Assembly (NCBI GenBank): GCA_903882745.1
Contig: CAIRYG010000005.1
Span: forward strand, 1-64,000
From: an uncultured Gemmatimonadota bacterium
GTDB taxonomy: Bacteria > Gemmatimonadota > Gemmatimonadetes > Gemmatimonadales > Gemmatimonadaceae
Length of the DNA: 64,000 nucleotides
Direction: 5' to 3'
Part shown: positions 24,902 through 33,581 of the stretch, piece by piece
Layout of the letters: the number at the start of each line of letters is the position of its first letter
Numbering within the stretch: position 1 is the first letter of the stretch
The notes under the pieces: model-generated
Told to the model about the DNA's origin: nothing
Database searches by the model: none
What the model saw: the letters and a program-made list of their open reading frames with translations, nothing else
Program-made: the position numbers and the translations under genes

Positions 24902-24967
24902 GGCCGCATCCCCTTTCGGGATCCACCTTACCCGGGTTGGGCAGGTTGGCGAGGGTCACCCCTCATC
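24902..24967 (-). ncRNA. Structured leader RNA element, distal copy (candidate riboswitch aptamer)
   Basis: First of two related elements in the moxR leader. It has hairpin GAGGG-GUGA-CCCUC; then CGCCAACCUG, hairpin GCCC-AACCC-GGGU, AAGGUGG; hairpin AUCCC-GAAAG-GGGAU; and AUGCGGC with GCG able to pair to CGC upstream. Compared with the proximal copy, the first stem swaps its last pair (G-C for C-G) and the second stem changes G-C to G-U. The third stem differs wholly in sequence but stays paired. Loops and junctions are nearly identical. This is covariation within the window and supports a real RNA structure. Confidence 0.6.
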
Positions 24968-24980
24968 TTGATGGTTTTGA

Positions 24981-25009
24981 ATAGTACGAAGGTCTTGGGT
25001 GGGGCGCAA
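24981..25009 (-). promoter_or_regulatory. Promoter of the MoxR-vWA-MAT operon leader
   Basis: On the minus strand TTGCGC (25009-25004), a 17-nt spacer and TACTAT (24986-24981). Transcription would begin near 24975, just upstream of the distal RNA element. The leader to the moxR ATG at 24613 would then be about 360 nt and contain both elements and the terminator. The interval 25010-25131 up to the divergent higB-like gene shows no gene. Confidence 0.5.
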
Positions 25010-25131
25010 GGGGGTGGCACGAGGTGGCGTGAAACAGATTCACCGCGCAATACACCGATGCGACCCCCGGTCAGGTGATTCGCTAGTCTAGAGACGCGTC
25101 GTTGGCACACGCGCTTCCTCACTAATCACGC

Positions 25132-25443
25132 TTGCCGTTAATAACGGGTCGCGTTAATATTCTCGTAATTCATTCGTTCCGTGATAAGTCCACCGCGGCG
25201 CTGGCGGCCGGCCTGCCGGTCGCTCGGTTTGCAAACATCGTGACCGTAGCACGACGCAAGTTGCGTCAGCTTCAGATCGCTGGGCGACTTGAGGATCTGC
25301 GGGTCCCACCAGGGAACCAACTGCACGCGCTGCGTGGTGACCGGATGGGGCAGCACAGCATACGCATCAACGACCAATATCGTCTCTGTTTCCACTGGAC
25401 TTCGACAGGCGCCCATGACGTTGAAATCGTCGACTACCACTAA
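25132..25443 (+). CDS. higB: HigB/RelE-type toxin lacking an obvious start codon
   Basis: The encoded protein is a clear RelE/HigB-family toxin: IHSFRDKST, VARRKLRQLQIAGRLEDLRVPPGNQLHALRGDR and GQHSIRINDQYRLCFHW...DVEIVDYH, all hallmarks of the family. The usual start is the Met just before I-x-S-F, but here that codon is GTA at 25165. The only upstream start-like codon (TTG 25132) overlaps a -35 box: TTGCCG (25132-25137), 17 nt, TAATAT (25155-25160). Translation may begin at a rare codon such as ATT 25168, or the toxin may be silenced. The antitoxin gene overlaps its 3' end. The coordinates follow the open frame, not a proven start. Confidence 0.7.
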   Translation: MPLITGRVNILVIHSFRDKSTAALAAGLPVARFANIVTVARRKLRQLQIAGRLEDLRVPPGNQLHALRGDRMGQHSIRINDQYRLCFHWTSTGAHDVEIVDYH

Positions 25444-25753
25444 TCGCAGACGGAGCAAACGACTATCGCCCGTCACCCCGGGCGAACTCTTGCTCCACGA
25501 GTTCATGATTCCGATGGGACTCACCAAGTACCGAGTCGCAAAAGAGATCGGTGTGCCCGCACAGCGCATTGGAGAAATCGTCGCCGGACGTCGATCAATC
25601 ACGGCAGATTCCGATCTCCGGCTCTGTCGATTCTTTGGACTCTCCAATGGGTACTGGCTGCGAGCGCAGATTGCGCACGACACGGAGATCGCCGAGAAAC
25701 AACTCGCAGTTCAACTGCGGCGTATTAAGCCGTGGGTAGGATCAGCTGCCTAA
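25415..25753 (+). CDS. higA: HigA-type antitoxin (XRE)
   Basis: A 112-residue HigA with the family sequence TPGELLLHEFMIPMGLTKYR, VAKEIGVPAQRIGEIVAGRRSITADSDLRLCRFFGLSNGYWL. The XRE helix-turn-helix and the ITAD/FGLS motifs are intact. The ATG at 25415 overlaps the last 29 nt of the toxin frame, so translation is coupled. Residues before the family start (TTTNRRRSKR) are basic and probably disordered. It completes the second HigBA module, on the opposite strand and the other side of the MoxR operon from the first. Confidence 0.87.
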   Translation: MTLKSSTTTNRRRSKRLSPVTPGELLLHEFMIPMGLTKYRVAKEIGVPAQRIGEIVAGRRSITADSDLRLCRFFGLSNGYWLRAQIAHDTEIAEKQLAVQLRRIKPWVGSAA

Positions 25754-25808
25754 GGCATGCGCACGACGCTCTCGCTCAGCCATCGGCTAGACATCTACCA
25801 TAGAGCGC

Positions 25809-27110
25809 TTACGCCAACACCGCCAACAGTCGCTCGATATCACCCATGTCGTTGTACACCGACGGCGAAATCCGCATCCAATGCGGCGCGAGGCGCACAT
25901 TGATTTTCGCTTCCTCGAGCCGCCGCGGGATGTTCGACTTGCCCAGGTCAGTCTTCGCGAAAGTCACCAGACTCGCCGTCCCATTCTTCGGCGTCACCGG
26001 GGTGAACCCCAGCCGCGGCATCTCCTCGTTCAACTTCTTCAACAGCGGCAACCGGTGCGCGCGGATGTTCGCTGGGCCGAGCTTCATCACATAGCCGAGC
26101 GAGTTCGCGAGCAGCGCGAGGCCGACTTCGACCTCACCCTTGAGCGACCCTGTCTCGAACATCCCCGTCGCCGTTGTGTTGAGCGTGTAGCTCACCGGCT
26201 CATACGCGCCGAGCGGGAGATGCGGCGGGTAGTTGGGCTCGATGTCAGCGCACTGGTAGTAGCCATGCATGGGGCGCTCGATCTTGCCGAGTGCGGCGGT
26301 GCTGGCGTAGAGGAACCCGAGCCCGAAGTCGCCCATCAGCCATTTGAAGCTCGAGCAGCTCGCGAAGTCGATCCCGCTCGCGCGAACATCGAAGGGTTCG
26401 GCGCCCACGCTGTGGATGATGTCGACGTACACGAGGGCGCCATGCGCGTGCGCGAGGTCGGCGACGGCCTTGAGATCGTGCTGGAAGCCGTTGTACATCG
26501 CGGCGGAGGAGATCTCGATCAGGCGGGTCTTCTTGTCCACCAATCGCTCGAGATCCCGAAAGTCGATGCGCGCGTCCGCGGTCGGCTTGGCCACGCGCAC
26601 ATCGAGCCCGCGCTTCTTGAGCTCCAGCAGGTGCATCAGCGAACCTTCGAAGTGGAGCCCATCGGTGACGACGTTGCCGTCGAAGCGATGATCGAGCCCG
26701 AGCGAGCGGGTAACAAGATTCTCTCCTTCGCTCGTGCTGCTCACATAGGCGATCTCGCTTTCACTCGCGTTGATCAGCTGCGCGAAGAGTTGCTTGGGGC
26801 TCATCGCGGTAGCGACGGCCGCTTCATTGGCCATGCGATGGGGCGCGCGCAGTTCGGTGCGGCGCTGTGCGGCGAGCCGTGCGGCTTCGAACGACCCCTT
26901 GGGAATCGGATGCGTGTATGCCGCATTCAGAAAGGTGTAGCCTGGCTCAATCACGAAATCGTTCTTGCGCGGGAACCCTGGCACGAATCGAATCGGCTCG
27001 GGCGATGTTGCGCCGGGAAGATTGGGAATCGTGAACGGATCCACGCCAATCCCAAAGGCACGCGCGGTGGCGAGTGTGCCAAACCCTGCGAGCAGGTCGC
27101 GTCGATTCAT
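25809..27110 (-). CDS. Class V aminotransferase, probable Tat-exported
   Basis: A 433-residue PLP-dependent class V aminotransferase-fold protein. The pyridoxal lysine lies in SSFKWLMGDFGLGFLY, and upstream are FLNAAYTHPIP, ISSAAMYNGFQHDL and VYVDIIHSVGAEPFD (the D-x-x-H PLP-stacking segment). The N-terminus MNRRDLLAGFGTLATARAFG has a twin-arginine motif and hydrophobic stretch, suggesting Tat export, which is common for family members of this type. Related enzymes include cysteine desulphurases, kynureninases and isopenicillin N epimerase-like proteins; the substrate here is unknown. The start at 27110 leaves a 1-nt gap to the upstream peptidase gene. It converges on the higBA module. Confidence 0.82.
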   Translation of the reverse strand: MNRRDLLAGFGTLATARAFGIGVDPFTIPNLPGATSPEPIRFVPGFPRKNDFVIEPGYTFLNAAYTHPIPKGSFEAARLAAQRRTELRAPHRMANEAAVATAMSPKQLFAQLINASESEIAYVSSTSEGENLVTRSLGLDHRFDGNVVTDGLHFEGSLMHLLELKKRGLDVRVAKPTADARIDFRDLERLVDKKTRLIEISSAAMYNGFQHDLKAVADLAHAHGALVYVDIIHSVGAEPFDVRASGIDFASCSSFKWLMGDFGLGFLYASTAALGKIERPMHGYYQCADIEPNYPPHLPLGAYEPVSYTLNTTATGMFETGSLKGEVEVGLALLANSLGYVMKLGPANIRAHRLPLLKKLNEEMPRLGFTPVTPKNGTASLVTFAKTDLGKSNIPRRLEEAKINVRLAPHWMRISPSVYNDMGDIERLLAVLA

Positions 27111-27111
27111 C

Positions 27112-28692
27112 TCAGTTTCCCTTGCGACAGGTGGAATCGGGCACGGATGGAATCCGCACCCATTCGTACGATGCGCGCTGCGCTCCGCCGCTGATCGTCG
27201 TCGCGGGGACCTCGCGCCGTTCGAAGCAGGGGCCAAATGCGTTCGACGACGGCAGAAGGGTGCGATCACCCAGCAAGATGACGTGTTCAAAATCATCCTT
27301 CGCACTCGGTCCCGCGTCGCGCACTACCGCGGCAATCCATCGGTCGTGCGTAATCGACGTCCCCGCTGCTCGCGCGATAAACAACTCCCGCAGCATGGTG
27401 TCAAGTGTTCGACGTCCACGCGAATACGCGCGAATCTTGGTATCGAGGTCCGCGAAGTACAGGCTTCCGCGGACATATGGCATATGACGAATCGTGTTGT
27501 CGTTGAACCCAACCTTCACAATCGAATCGGCCGACAGATTCCGCGACGGTGAGTTCCAGTACTCCGTGAAATCCTTGTTGATCTCGCGGCCGTATGCCTC
27601 GACCGTCGTGAATCCCCCGCGCATGGGGAGGAGCCGCGTGTAATACGTATTCAGCCCTTCGGAGAACCAGCTCGAAATGCCGTCCGGCGCGTCGACAGCT
27701 CCCACGAACAGATGCCCCATCTCGTGCGTGTAGCTCTGCCGAGGGGACTCTCCCGTGGCGGCGGCGCCAGGCGCACGCGGGGCGGCACCGCCGAGGAATG
27801 ATGAGGCGAGGGCTGTTCCCCCGCGGAAGGTGCCGACCTGCACAAAGACGCGATACGGTGGGAGCGGGTTGAGATATCCATACGATTTCCCAAGAAACGC
27901 ATACATCTCGGCGGCCCACGTCATCTCTGGTTCAACTTCCCAGGCAGGGGTGCCGAGCCATGTTGCCATGAAGGGCGCATCGCCGGTGGCTGGATATCGC
28001 CCTATCGGGCCGGCCATAATCCATGACTGTTGCAGGTCGGCGGCGGGGCCCAGGTGTGTGAGGTCGCCGTCACCCAAGCTCATCGCTGCGCGCGATCCAG
28101 GGGCGAGGTCGGTAAGGTCCCAATGCACCGTGGAGGTTGTTGGTGCGCTGATCTCTGGCAGTACGAGGAACCCGGCCCCAGCACCACTCACGCCGCCATA
28201 GGCCGCGAGTAGTCCGAACGGGGGGCCTCGGAACGATGTGCGTGGCGCCTTGGCGCGGTAGCTGTAGGTGAGCGGGAACTGCACCGCGCGCTCGGCGCGA
28301 TAGTGGCGATAATAGGGGAATCCGCCAGGGTTCGGCGCGTCGTCTGTAATGGTGAGCGCAATCTCACCGCGCGCATCACGCACCGAGAGCTGCTCGGTGT
28401 GCAGGGCGATGTCTGGCACCCCCGCATACATGATTGGCACGGTGAGCGAAAAGCGCGCACTCGACGGGAATCCTGAGAGCGTGGTACGTACCGCGATTGC
28501 GACGACGTTGGAGTCGCCCTCACGGACCGGCTTCCACTCGTGAGCCACACGGCCGACGGGCGCCGGCTGCTGCGCAGTAACGGTCGGCGCGGCCAGCGCA
28601 CACAGCGAACAGAGCGCACTGAGAAGACACAGCGTACGCCACGTACGCCAGCGCGGGCGTCGTCGCGACGCAGAGTCCATGGGGCGGGGCAT
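27112..28692 (-). CDS. Secreted M61-like (HExxH) peptidase
   Basis: A 526-residue protein with a long Arg-rich signal peptide ending at APTVTAQQ. The catalytic motif YTHEMGHLFVG is followed 18 residues later by SSWFSEGLNTYYT, supplying the third ligand Glu: the HExxH-(18)-E gluzincin layout of M1/M61 aminopeptidases. The N-terminal ~250 residues are beta-rich, as in M61 glycyl aminopeptidases. It should act in the periplasm or outside the cell. A second ATG (Met5) could be the true start. It is followed by the Tat-exported aminotransferase with a 1-nt gap. Confidence 0.8.
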   Translation of the reverse strand: MPRPMDSASRRRPRWRTWRTLCLLSALCSLCALAAPTVTAQQPAPVGRVAHEWKPVREGDSNVVAIAVRTTLSGFPSSARFSLTVPIMYAGVPDIALHTEQLSVRDARGEIALTITDDAPNPGGFPYYRHYRAERAVQFPLTYSYRAKAPRTSFRGPPFGLLAAYGGVSGAGAGFLVLPEISAPTTSTVHWDLTDLAPGSRAAMSLGDGDLTHLGPAADLQQSWIMAGPIGRYPATGDAPFMATWLGTPAWEVEPEMTWAAEMYAFLGKSYGYLNPLPPYRVFVQVGTFRGGTALASSFLGGAAPRAPGAAATGESPRQSYTHEMGHLFVGAVDAPDGISSWFSEGLNTYYTRLLPMRGGFTTVEAYGREINKDFTEYWNSPSRNLSADSIVKVGFNDNTIRHMPYVRGSLYFADLDTKIRAYSRGRRTLDTMLRELFIARAAGTSITHDRWIAAVVRDAGPSAKDDFEHVILLGDRTLLPSSNAFGPCFERREVPATTISGGAQRASYEWVRIPSVPDSTCRKGN

Positions 28693-28728
28693 TGGGAGAA
28701 TATACGGGCTGAGCAGCCCGCTGATACC

Positions 28729-29841
28729 CTACGGAACCGGCCCCTTTCCCGGCTCCCCCTGCAACCACTCGAACCGCATCATGCGCTGATCTTCCTCGAT
28801 CGCGGCCACCGCCCACGAGCCCCAGCCATGCTTGATCTCGTTGGTGCCGATCACGCGATCAAACACAATGATATTCGGCGCGAGCTCCCGGAAAATCGTG
28901 CGCACCTTCACCGCCGTGATTTCACGCACCTCGGCGACCAGCTTCGACAGCTCGAGGTCGGCCAGTCGGATTTGGTACGTCTTGGGGTCCAAGTAAATCG
29001 TGCCGTTCACATCGGGCGTACGAATCTGATCGTCGGCGCGGAAGTCGATGCGCAACAACATGCCTTCCTTCGTGGAATCAAGCCCCGCGTACTGGAAGCA
29101 ATGGTTGTTGAGGAACGCAATCCCGGCAAAGTCGCGCAGCGTGGGTAAGTGCATCACGTAGTGCCCGTTCCGCTCGCGCTCTACCACATCGCCCATCTTA
29201 TACTCCCACCCGTGCGCGTCGCTCCGCATATGGAGCGTGTCGTACACGGACGGGCCACGCGCGTCGTCGGCATGCACCTCGCGCCGCGCACGCTGCACAC
29301 TGTAGGCGAACGGAAACGAATCCGACACGACCTGAAACTGCTCCGCATTGAACCGCACCTGCTGCACCACCTCAAACAGATCGTGGTTGAGCGCCGGGTC
29401 GGGACGCCCGGGATTGGAACAGGTCGGCTTGCCAGAGATTTTCACTGCAGCGAGTCGTACGGACACTCGCGCGAGCTCCACGCGCACTCGAGGCGCCGCG
29501 CCGGTGGCGGGCATCACGAAGTCCACGAGCGTCGGGGTGAAGCCGAGGTGCACGACGCGCAGGTGATAGGTGCCTGGGGCGAGCTGGGTAAAGGCGAACA
29601 CGCCGCGATCGTTCGTGAAGGTCTGCCGCCCGCCGCCAACCAAGCTGACCATCGCGTGGTCGAGCGGTGTGCCCGTGCCCAGCATAACCACATCCCCGAT
29701 GAGCGTACCGGCAGCACCGGCCGTGCTCGATGATCCAGCGACACCAGCGCCCTGCGCTGCGCCTCCCTGTGCGACTCCCAACTGCGGGAATACCAGGAGT
29801 AGAAGAGCCAACAGCCACGCGGGGCGCAACAGGTGAGTCAT
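28729..29841 (-). CDS. Secreted carboxypeptidase-regulatory-like domain protein
   Basis: A 370-residue protein with a signal peptide (LLALLLLVFPQLGVAQ) and then a CarboxypepD_reg-like domain: GDVVMLGTGTPLDHAMVSLVG, TNDRGVFAFTQLAPGTYHLRVVHLGFTP. This is followed by ~220 residues without a recognised domain and no TonB plug or barrel. This domain-plus-unknown-tail format is common in outer-envelope proteins of Gemmatimonadota and Bacteroidota. The ATG overlaps the stop of the upstream esterase gene as ATGA. Its role is probably envelope-associated; nothing more specific is visible. Confidence 0.7.
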   Translation of the reverse strand: MTHLLRPAWLLALLLLVFPQLGVAQGGAAQGAGVAGSSSTAGAAGTLIGDVVMLGTGTPLDHAMVSLVGGGRQTFTNDRGVFAFTQLAPGTYHLRVVHLGFTPTLVDFVMPATGAAPRVRVELARVSVRLAAVKISGKPTCSNPGRPDPALNHDLFEVVQQVRFNAEQFQVVSDSFPFAYSVQRARREVHADDARGPSVYDTLHMRSDAHGWEYKMGDVVERERNGHYVMHLPTLRDFAGIAFLNNHCFQYAGLDSTKEGMLLRIDFRADDQIRTPDVNGTIYLDPKTYQIRLADLELSKLVAEVREITAVKVRTIFRELAPNIIVFDRVIGTNEIKHGWGSWAVAAIEEDQRMMRFEWLQGEPGKGPVP

Positions 29842-31010
29842 TCGGGGCGTAAGAGGTTTCGCAAGAATCGCTCGGTGTAATACAGCGCCAACTGGTTGCT
29901 GGGTCCCTGAAAGACCTCGTCAAAGCCGTGATCAGCCCAGGGGATCTCCAGATATACCGTCTTCACACCAGCTGCGTTGAGTCCATCGCGAATCAGATGT
30001 CCCGCCGCGGGTTGCACGATATGGTCCCGCCGCCCGTAGATGAGCAGCGTTGGGACCGTCGCCTTGGTCACATGGGTGATCGGCGAGGCATCTGCGAAGG
30101 CTGCGGGGAACTGGTCTAACGTGCCGCCAATGAGCGCTTCGTCGGTTTCGCGCACTTTGATCGGATCCGGGACCGGCGGATGCTTGTACGACTCCGTCAG
30201 GTTCACCGGTCCGTAGTAGCTCACAATCGCCTTAGGCGGGAGCGGCGGCGGAACGTCGCTCCAGGCGGCAATCGTCGCCAGGTGGGCGCCGGCCGAACGT
30301 CCCATGTACGCGACGCGCGCGGTGTCTCCGTCATAGTCGAGGGCGTGATCGCGAATCCAGGCGAGCATGAGTCGCGTGTCGTCGAGTTGCGCCGGCCAGT
30401 GTGCGGCGGGGGCGTGACGGTAATCGATCGCGAAGACCACAAAGCCACGCGACGCCAACCACTGCGCAAAGTTCTTGAATGAATCCGGGGTGCCGCGCAT
30501 CCAGGCGCCCCCATAGATCTGTACAAGAATCGGATAATGTCCGCGTGCAACGGGCTGGTAGACGTTCATCGTGAGCGGCACACCATCAGGTGCAGCAATC
30601 GGAATGCCGCGCGTGATCTTTGCCTCGCCCAACGGCACGCCTAACAGCAGCGTGCGGAGCGAGAGGGTTGCATGTGCGGTGCTGTCCCCCAGCGTGCTCG
30701 CGAAGGTGTGATCAAAATCGCGAACCGCGCCTGGCACACGAGCATACGGTGTGAGCGCAATCACGAACGCGAGCGTGGCGGCGCCCGCGCCAACACGCGA
30801 GAGGCGGTGGGTCCGGAACGTTGGCAGTGCAATCGCAATGATGAACACCGCCGCCATCATATAGAACAGGCTGATCTCCGGCCCGCCCACGCTGAAGGTC
30901 AGCATGAAGTAGGTCGGGCCCGGAATCAGAATCCAGATGGCGAGCGCAAGCAGCGCGACGCCCAGCACGGCCGCGATCAGCGGACGAATGCGCATTGGTG
31001 CGTGCGTCAC
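29838..31010 (-). CDS. Alpha/beta hydrolase (BD-FAE/carboxylesterase-like) with N-terminal membrane segments
   Basis: A 390-residue protein. Residues 1-~110 contain three hydrophobic segments ([35 protein letters not shown], and [10 protein letters not shown]). The remainder is an alpha/beta hydrolase: [14 protein letters not shown] (oxyanion HGGG-like), FAIDYRHAP, nucleophile elbow GRSAGAHLA, late Asp in [11 protein letters not shown] and His in [12 protein letters not shown]. It matches the BD-FAE/esterase class that deacylates small or carbohydrate esters. The catalytic domain is anchored to the inner membrane. It sits between the PQQ dehydrogenase and the regulatory-domain protein, coupled by ATGA overlaps on both sides. 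Confidence 0.82.
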   Translation of the reverse strand: MTHAPMRIRPLIAAVLGVALLALAIWILIPGPTYFMLTFSVGGPEISLFYMMAAVFIIAIALPTFRTHRLSRVGAGAATLAFVIALTPYARVPGAVRDFDHTFASTLGDSTAHATLSLRTLLLGVPLGEAKITRGIPIAAPDGVPLTMNVYQPVARGHYPILVQIYGGAWMRGTPDSFKNFAQWLASRGFVVFAIDYRHAPAAHWPAQLDDTRLMLAWIRDHALDYDGDTARVAYMGRSAGAHLATIAAWSDVPPPLPPKAIVSYYGPVNLTESYKHPPVPDPIKVRETDEALIGGTLDQFPAAFADASPITHVTKATVPTLLIYGRRDHIVQPAAGHLIRDGLNAAGVKTVYLEIPWADHGFDEVFQGPSNQLALYYTERFLRNLLRPE

Positions 31011-33124
31011 TTGGTCGGGGCGCTCGGCAGCGCGAACGCCACATAGGTTCCGCCGCTCTTGGCCCCGTTCTTTCCACCACCACAGGCGATCACGAGATAT
31101 TGCTTGCCGTCGATCATATAGGTGGATGGCTGCGCGTTGCCGGCCGCGGGGAGTGCTGCGGTCCAGAGCAGTTTGCCATTCGATTTGTCGAAGGCGCGGA
31201 TTTTGTTGTCGTAGGTGGTGGCCGCAATAATCAGCAGGCCGTTCTGCGTGACGATAGCGCCGCCGTAGTTATCGGAGCCGGTGTTCTTCAGCCCCTGCTT
31301 CACAAGCTTCGGGTACTCACCAAATGGAATCTTCCAGGCAATCGTCCCCTTGTTGAGATCGATCGCGTTGAGCGTGCCCCAGGGTGGCTTGATCGCGGGA
31401 AAGGAATCGTTGTCGAAGAAAATATCAAAGCCAACACTGCGGTACTTGAGATAGTTCGGATTCACGCCCGAGGTTGCGGCGATGTCTTTGCCAGTCGTGA
31501 GGTAGGCCACCATGTCGTTGATGGTGGCGCCGTCGAGCATGCCACCAAAGGCGGACATCCGCCCCGTGCCTTCACGAATGATCTGCGCGATCTCGGCGTT
31601 GGTTTTCTTCTTGCCGATATCAATGAGCGGCGGGCCCGCAGCGGTGCCTTGGCGTTTGTCGCCGTGGCAGTTGGCGCAGGTGGCGCCATAGAGCGAGGCA
31701 TCGCTGCGCGGCACCATCTTGAGGAGCCAGGCCATCTCGTTGCTGTTCACATAGAGCAGACCGCTTTCTGGGTCGAAGGCTGGGCCGCCCCACTCGCCAC
31801 CACCGTCCACCCCAGGAAAGAGAATCGTTCCCTTCGTGTTTGGCGGATCCCACGCGTTGGTGGTCTTGTACTCGCGGAAAATCTTGAGCGCAGTTTCGTG
31901 CGCTTTCTTGGTGCGCGTTGTGAGATCCTTCTCGGTGAGCTCCTGTCGCGCGAAAGGCGGCGGAAGGATCGGGAAGGGCTGCGTCTTGGAGGGCTGTTCG
32001 CCATCGAGCCCCGGCGTGGTGGGCATCGCGCGCTCTTCGATGGGGAAGAGCGGCGTTCCCTTCTCGCGCTCAAAGAGGTACACATGCCCCGTCTTCGTGA
32101 TCTGCGCCACGGCATCGACTTTCTTTCCGTCGCGCGTCACCGTGACCAATGATGGCGCCGCGGGAAAGTCACGATCCCAGAGATCATGGTGCAGTCCCTG
32201 GAAATGCCAGATGCGCTTTCCTGTGCGCGCGTCGAGTGCGAGCACGGTGTTGGCGAAGAGATCGTTGCCGACACGATTGGCACCGTAGAAATCGAACGAC
32301 GCGGAGCCCGTGGCCGCAAAGACCATCGCGCGCTTCGGGTCGAGCGTGACGCCACTCCAAGCGTTGGCGCCGCCGGCGATCTTCCAGGCATCGGCTGGCC
32401 AGGTGTCGTAGCCAAACTCGCCGGGATGCGGAATCGTGTGAAAGCTCCAGCGGAGCGCGCCGGTGTTGACGTCGTAGGCGCGGATGTCGCCCGGTGCGCT
32501 CGGGAGCGCTTCGGGCACCGTGCTCCCAATGATGTAGAGATCTTCAAAGACCACACCCGGAGTGCTCGCACTCACCGAGAGTCCTTCAATCGGGCGATCG
32601 AGTCCGGCGCGCAGATCAATCCATCCGCTGTCGCCGAACGTTTTGACAGGCGTGCCGAGTTTGCGATCGATCGCGTAGAGACGATTGCGATAGGTGTAGA
32701 GCACACGATCGCCGGTCACCACAACGCCGCGATGCCGGAAGCGCTGCGGTGCGGGTTTGCCAGGATTCGGATCGAACTTCCAGAGTTCCTTGCCCGTGGC
32801 CGCGTTGAGCGCAAAGAGCTGCAGTTTTGGCGTGGTGCCATAGAGAATCCCATCGAGCACAATAGGATTGTTCTGCATCTCTGAGCCTTGCCACTCGTCG
32901 TGCGTCGCGTAGGTCCACGCGACTTTCAGTTGTTTGACGTTCGCCGGTGAGATTTGGCTCAGCGTGGTGTAGTGCGTGTGGTCGGTGTTGCCACCGTACA
33001 CGGGCCAGTCCGCGTTTTGCGCGTGAGCGAGGGGCGCTGCGAGGGACGCTGCGAGGGCGGACGTGAGGAGCAGGAACGCGAACGCGGAGGTCGTCGGGAG
33101 AGGGCGCATGGCGAGCATCAGCAC
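31007..33124 (-). CDS. PQQ-dependent dehydrogenase with cytochrome c domain
   Basis: A 705-residue periplasmic quinoprotein with signal peptide (cleavage near AHAQ). Eight-bladed propeller signatures recur: [43 protein letters not shown] and [17 protein letters not shown] c-type haem site CANCHGDK at about residue 485 with a downstream [12 protein letters not shown] axial-Met segment lies inside the propeller order, before the last blades. This is the inserted-cytochrome layout of membrane-type glucose/alcohol dehydrogenase relatives. It oxidises a sugar or alcohol and passes electrons via haem to the respiratory chain; the substrate is not evident. Met1 or Met6 could be the start. Confidence 0.85.
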   Translation of the reverse strand: MLMLAMRPLPTTSAFAFLLLTSALAASLAAPLAHAQNADWPVYGGNTDHTHYTTLSQISPANVKQLKVAWTYATHDEWQGSEMQNNPIVLDGILYGTTPKLQLFALNAATGKELWKFDPNPGKPAPQRFRHRGVVVTGDRVLYTYRNRLYAIDRKLGTPVKTFGDSGWIDLRAGLDRPIEGLSVSASTPGVVFEDLYIIGSTVPEALPSAPGDIRAYDVNTGALRWSFHTIPHPGEFGYDTWPADAWKIAGGANAWSGVTLDPKRAMVFAATGSASFDFYGANRVGNDLFANTVLALDARTGKRIWHFQGLHHDLWDRDFPAAPSLVTVTRDGKKVDAVAQITKTGHVYLFEREKGTPLFPIEERAMPTTPGLDGEQPSKTQPFPILPPPFARQELTEKDLTTRTKKAHETALKIFREYKTTNAWDPPNTKGTILFPGVDGGGEWGGPAFDPESGLLYVNSNEMAWLLKMVPRSDASLYGATCANCHGDKRQGTAAGPPLIDIGKKKTNAEIAQIIREGTGRMSAFGGMLDGATINDMVAYLTTGKDIAATSGVNPNYLKYRSVGFDIFFDNDSFPAIKPPWGTLNAIDLNKGTIAWKIPFGEYPKLVKQGLKNTGSDNYGGAIVTQNGLLIIAATTYDNKIRAFDKSNGKLLWTAALPAAGNAQPSTYMIDGKQYLVIACGGGKNGAKSGGTYVAFALPSAPTK

Positions 33125-33134
33125 GAGGTGAGAG

Positions 33135-33440
33135 TCAGGGAGAAACGTAGGTTCGCGCTGCTGGTGAGGCAGGTGGTGAGGCAGGTGGTGAGGCAGGTGG
33201 TGAGGCAGGTAGCGAGGCAGGTGGCGAGGCAGGTAGCGAGGCAGGTGGCCCGGCAGGTGGCGAGGGTCTCGATCCGGTGGCAGCGGCGGGCGACATCACG
33301 CCCTGAACGCGTCGATTCGCGACATACTCGGCCAATGCTTCGCGCACGACCCAGCTCCGCGAGCGTTTTTGGCGCTTCGCTTCCGCCTCGAGGGCGTCGC
33401 GGGTCTCGTGGGACAGGGAGACTGATACAATCTTAGTCAT
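33135..33440 (-). CDS. RHH (CopG-like) protein with PPAS-repeat tail
   Basis: A 101-residue protein. [20 protein letters not shown] and [16 protein letters not shown] form a ribbon-helix-helix DNA-binding domain (residues 1-45). From about residue 58 the chain is a proline/alanine tail of PPAS or LPAS tetrads, encoded by the eight-unit 12-bp tandem repeat at 33166-33261. The ATG at 33440 follows an AT-rich stretch (TTATATA) with no Shine-Dalgarno sequence; a longer frame adds residues without RHH homology. It ends 11 bp before the PQQ dehydrogenase start. A solitary RHH of this kind is usually an antitoxin or a regulator, but no toxin gene is adjacent. Confidence 0.7.
   Translation of the reverse strand: MTKIVSVSLSHETRDALEAEAKRQKRSRSWVVREALAEYVANRRVQGVMSPAAATGSRPSPPAGPPASLPASPPASLPASPPASPPASPPASPAARTYVSP
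33166..33261. repeat. 12-bp tandem repeat, 8 units
   Basis: Units of GAGGCAGGTGGT or GAGGCAGGTAGC/GGC, seven good copies and one degenerate (33250-33261). It lies in frame in the 3' end of the RHH gene, where each unit encodes four residues. Its copy number is likely variable. Confidence 0.95.
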
Positions 33441-33581
33441 TATATAACAACAACTTAATAACAATTCATCGCTCGTCAATCGTGAGCGATCGGCTCTCAC
33501 CCACCGTCACCCCCTAGCTAACACTCTGGGCGGATAGCACGTTCTATAACAGACAATCCCACCACTTTTCCCCGCCTGCCG

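Noticed and set aside
24093-24959. Minus-strand frame whose product repeats the peptide ANLP(N/D)PGKV
   Set aside because: The repeated peptide is a by-product of the two structured leader elements, and the rest is out of frame with moxR.
25881-27194. A 437-residue plus-strand open frame
   Set aside because: It is antisense to the class V aminotransferase, which has the full set of PLP motifs; the plus-strand product is Arg/Glu/His-rich with no recognisable domain.
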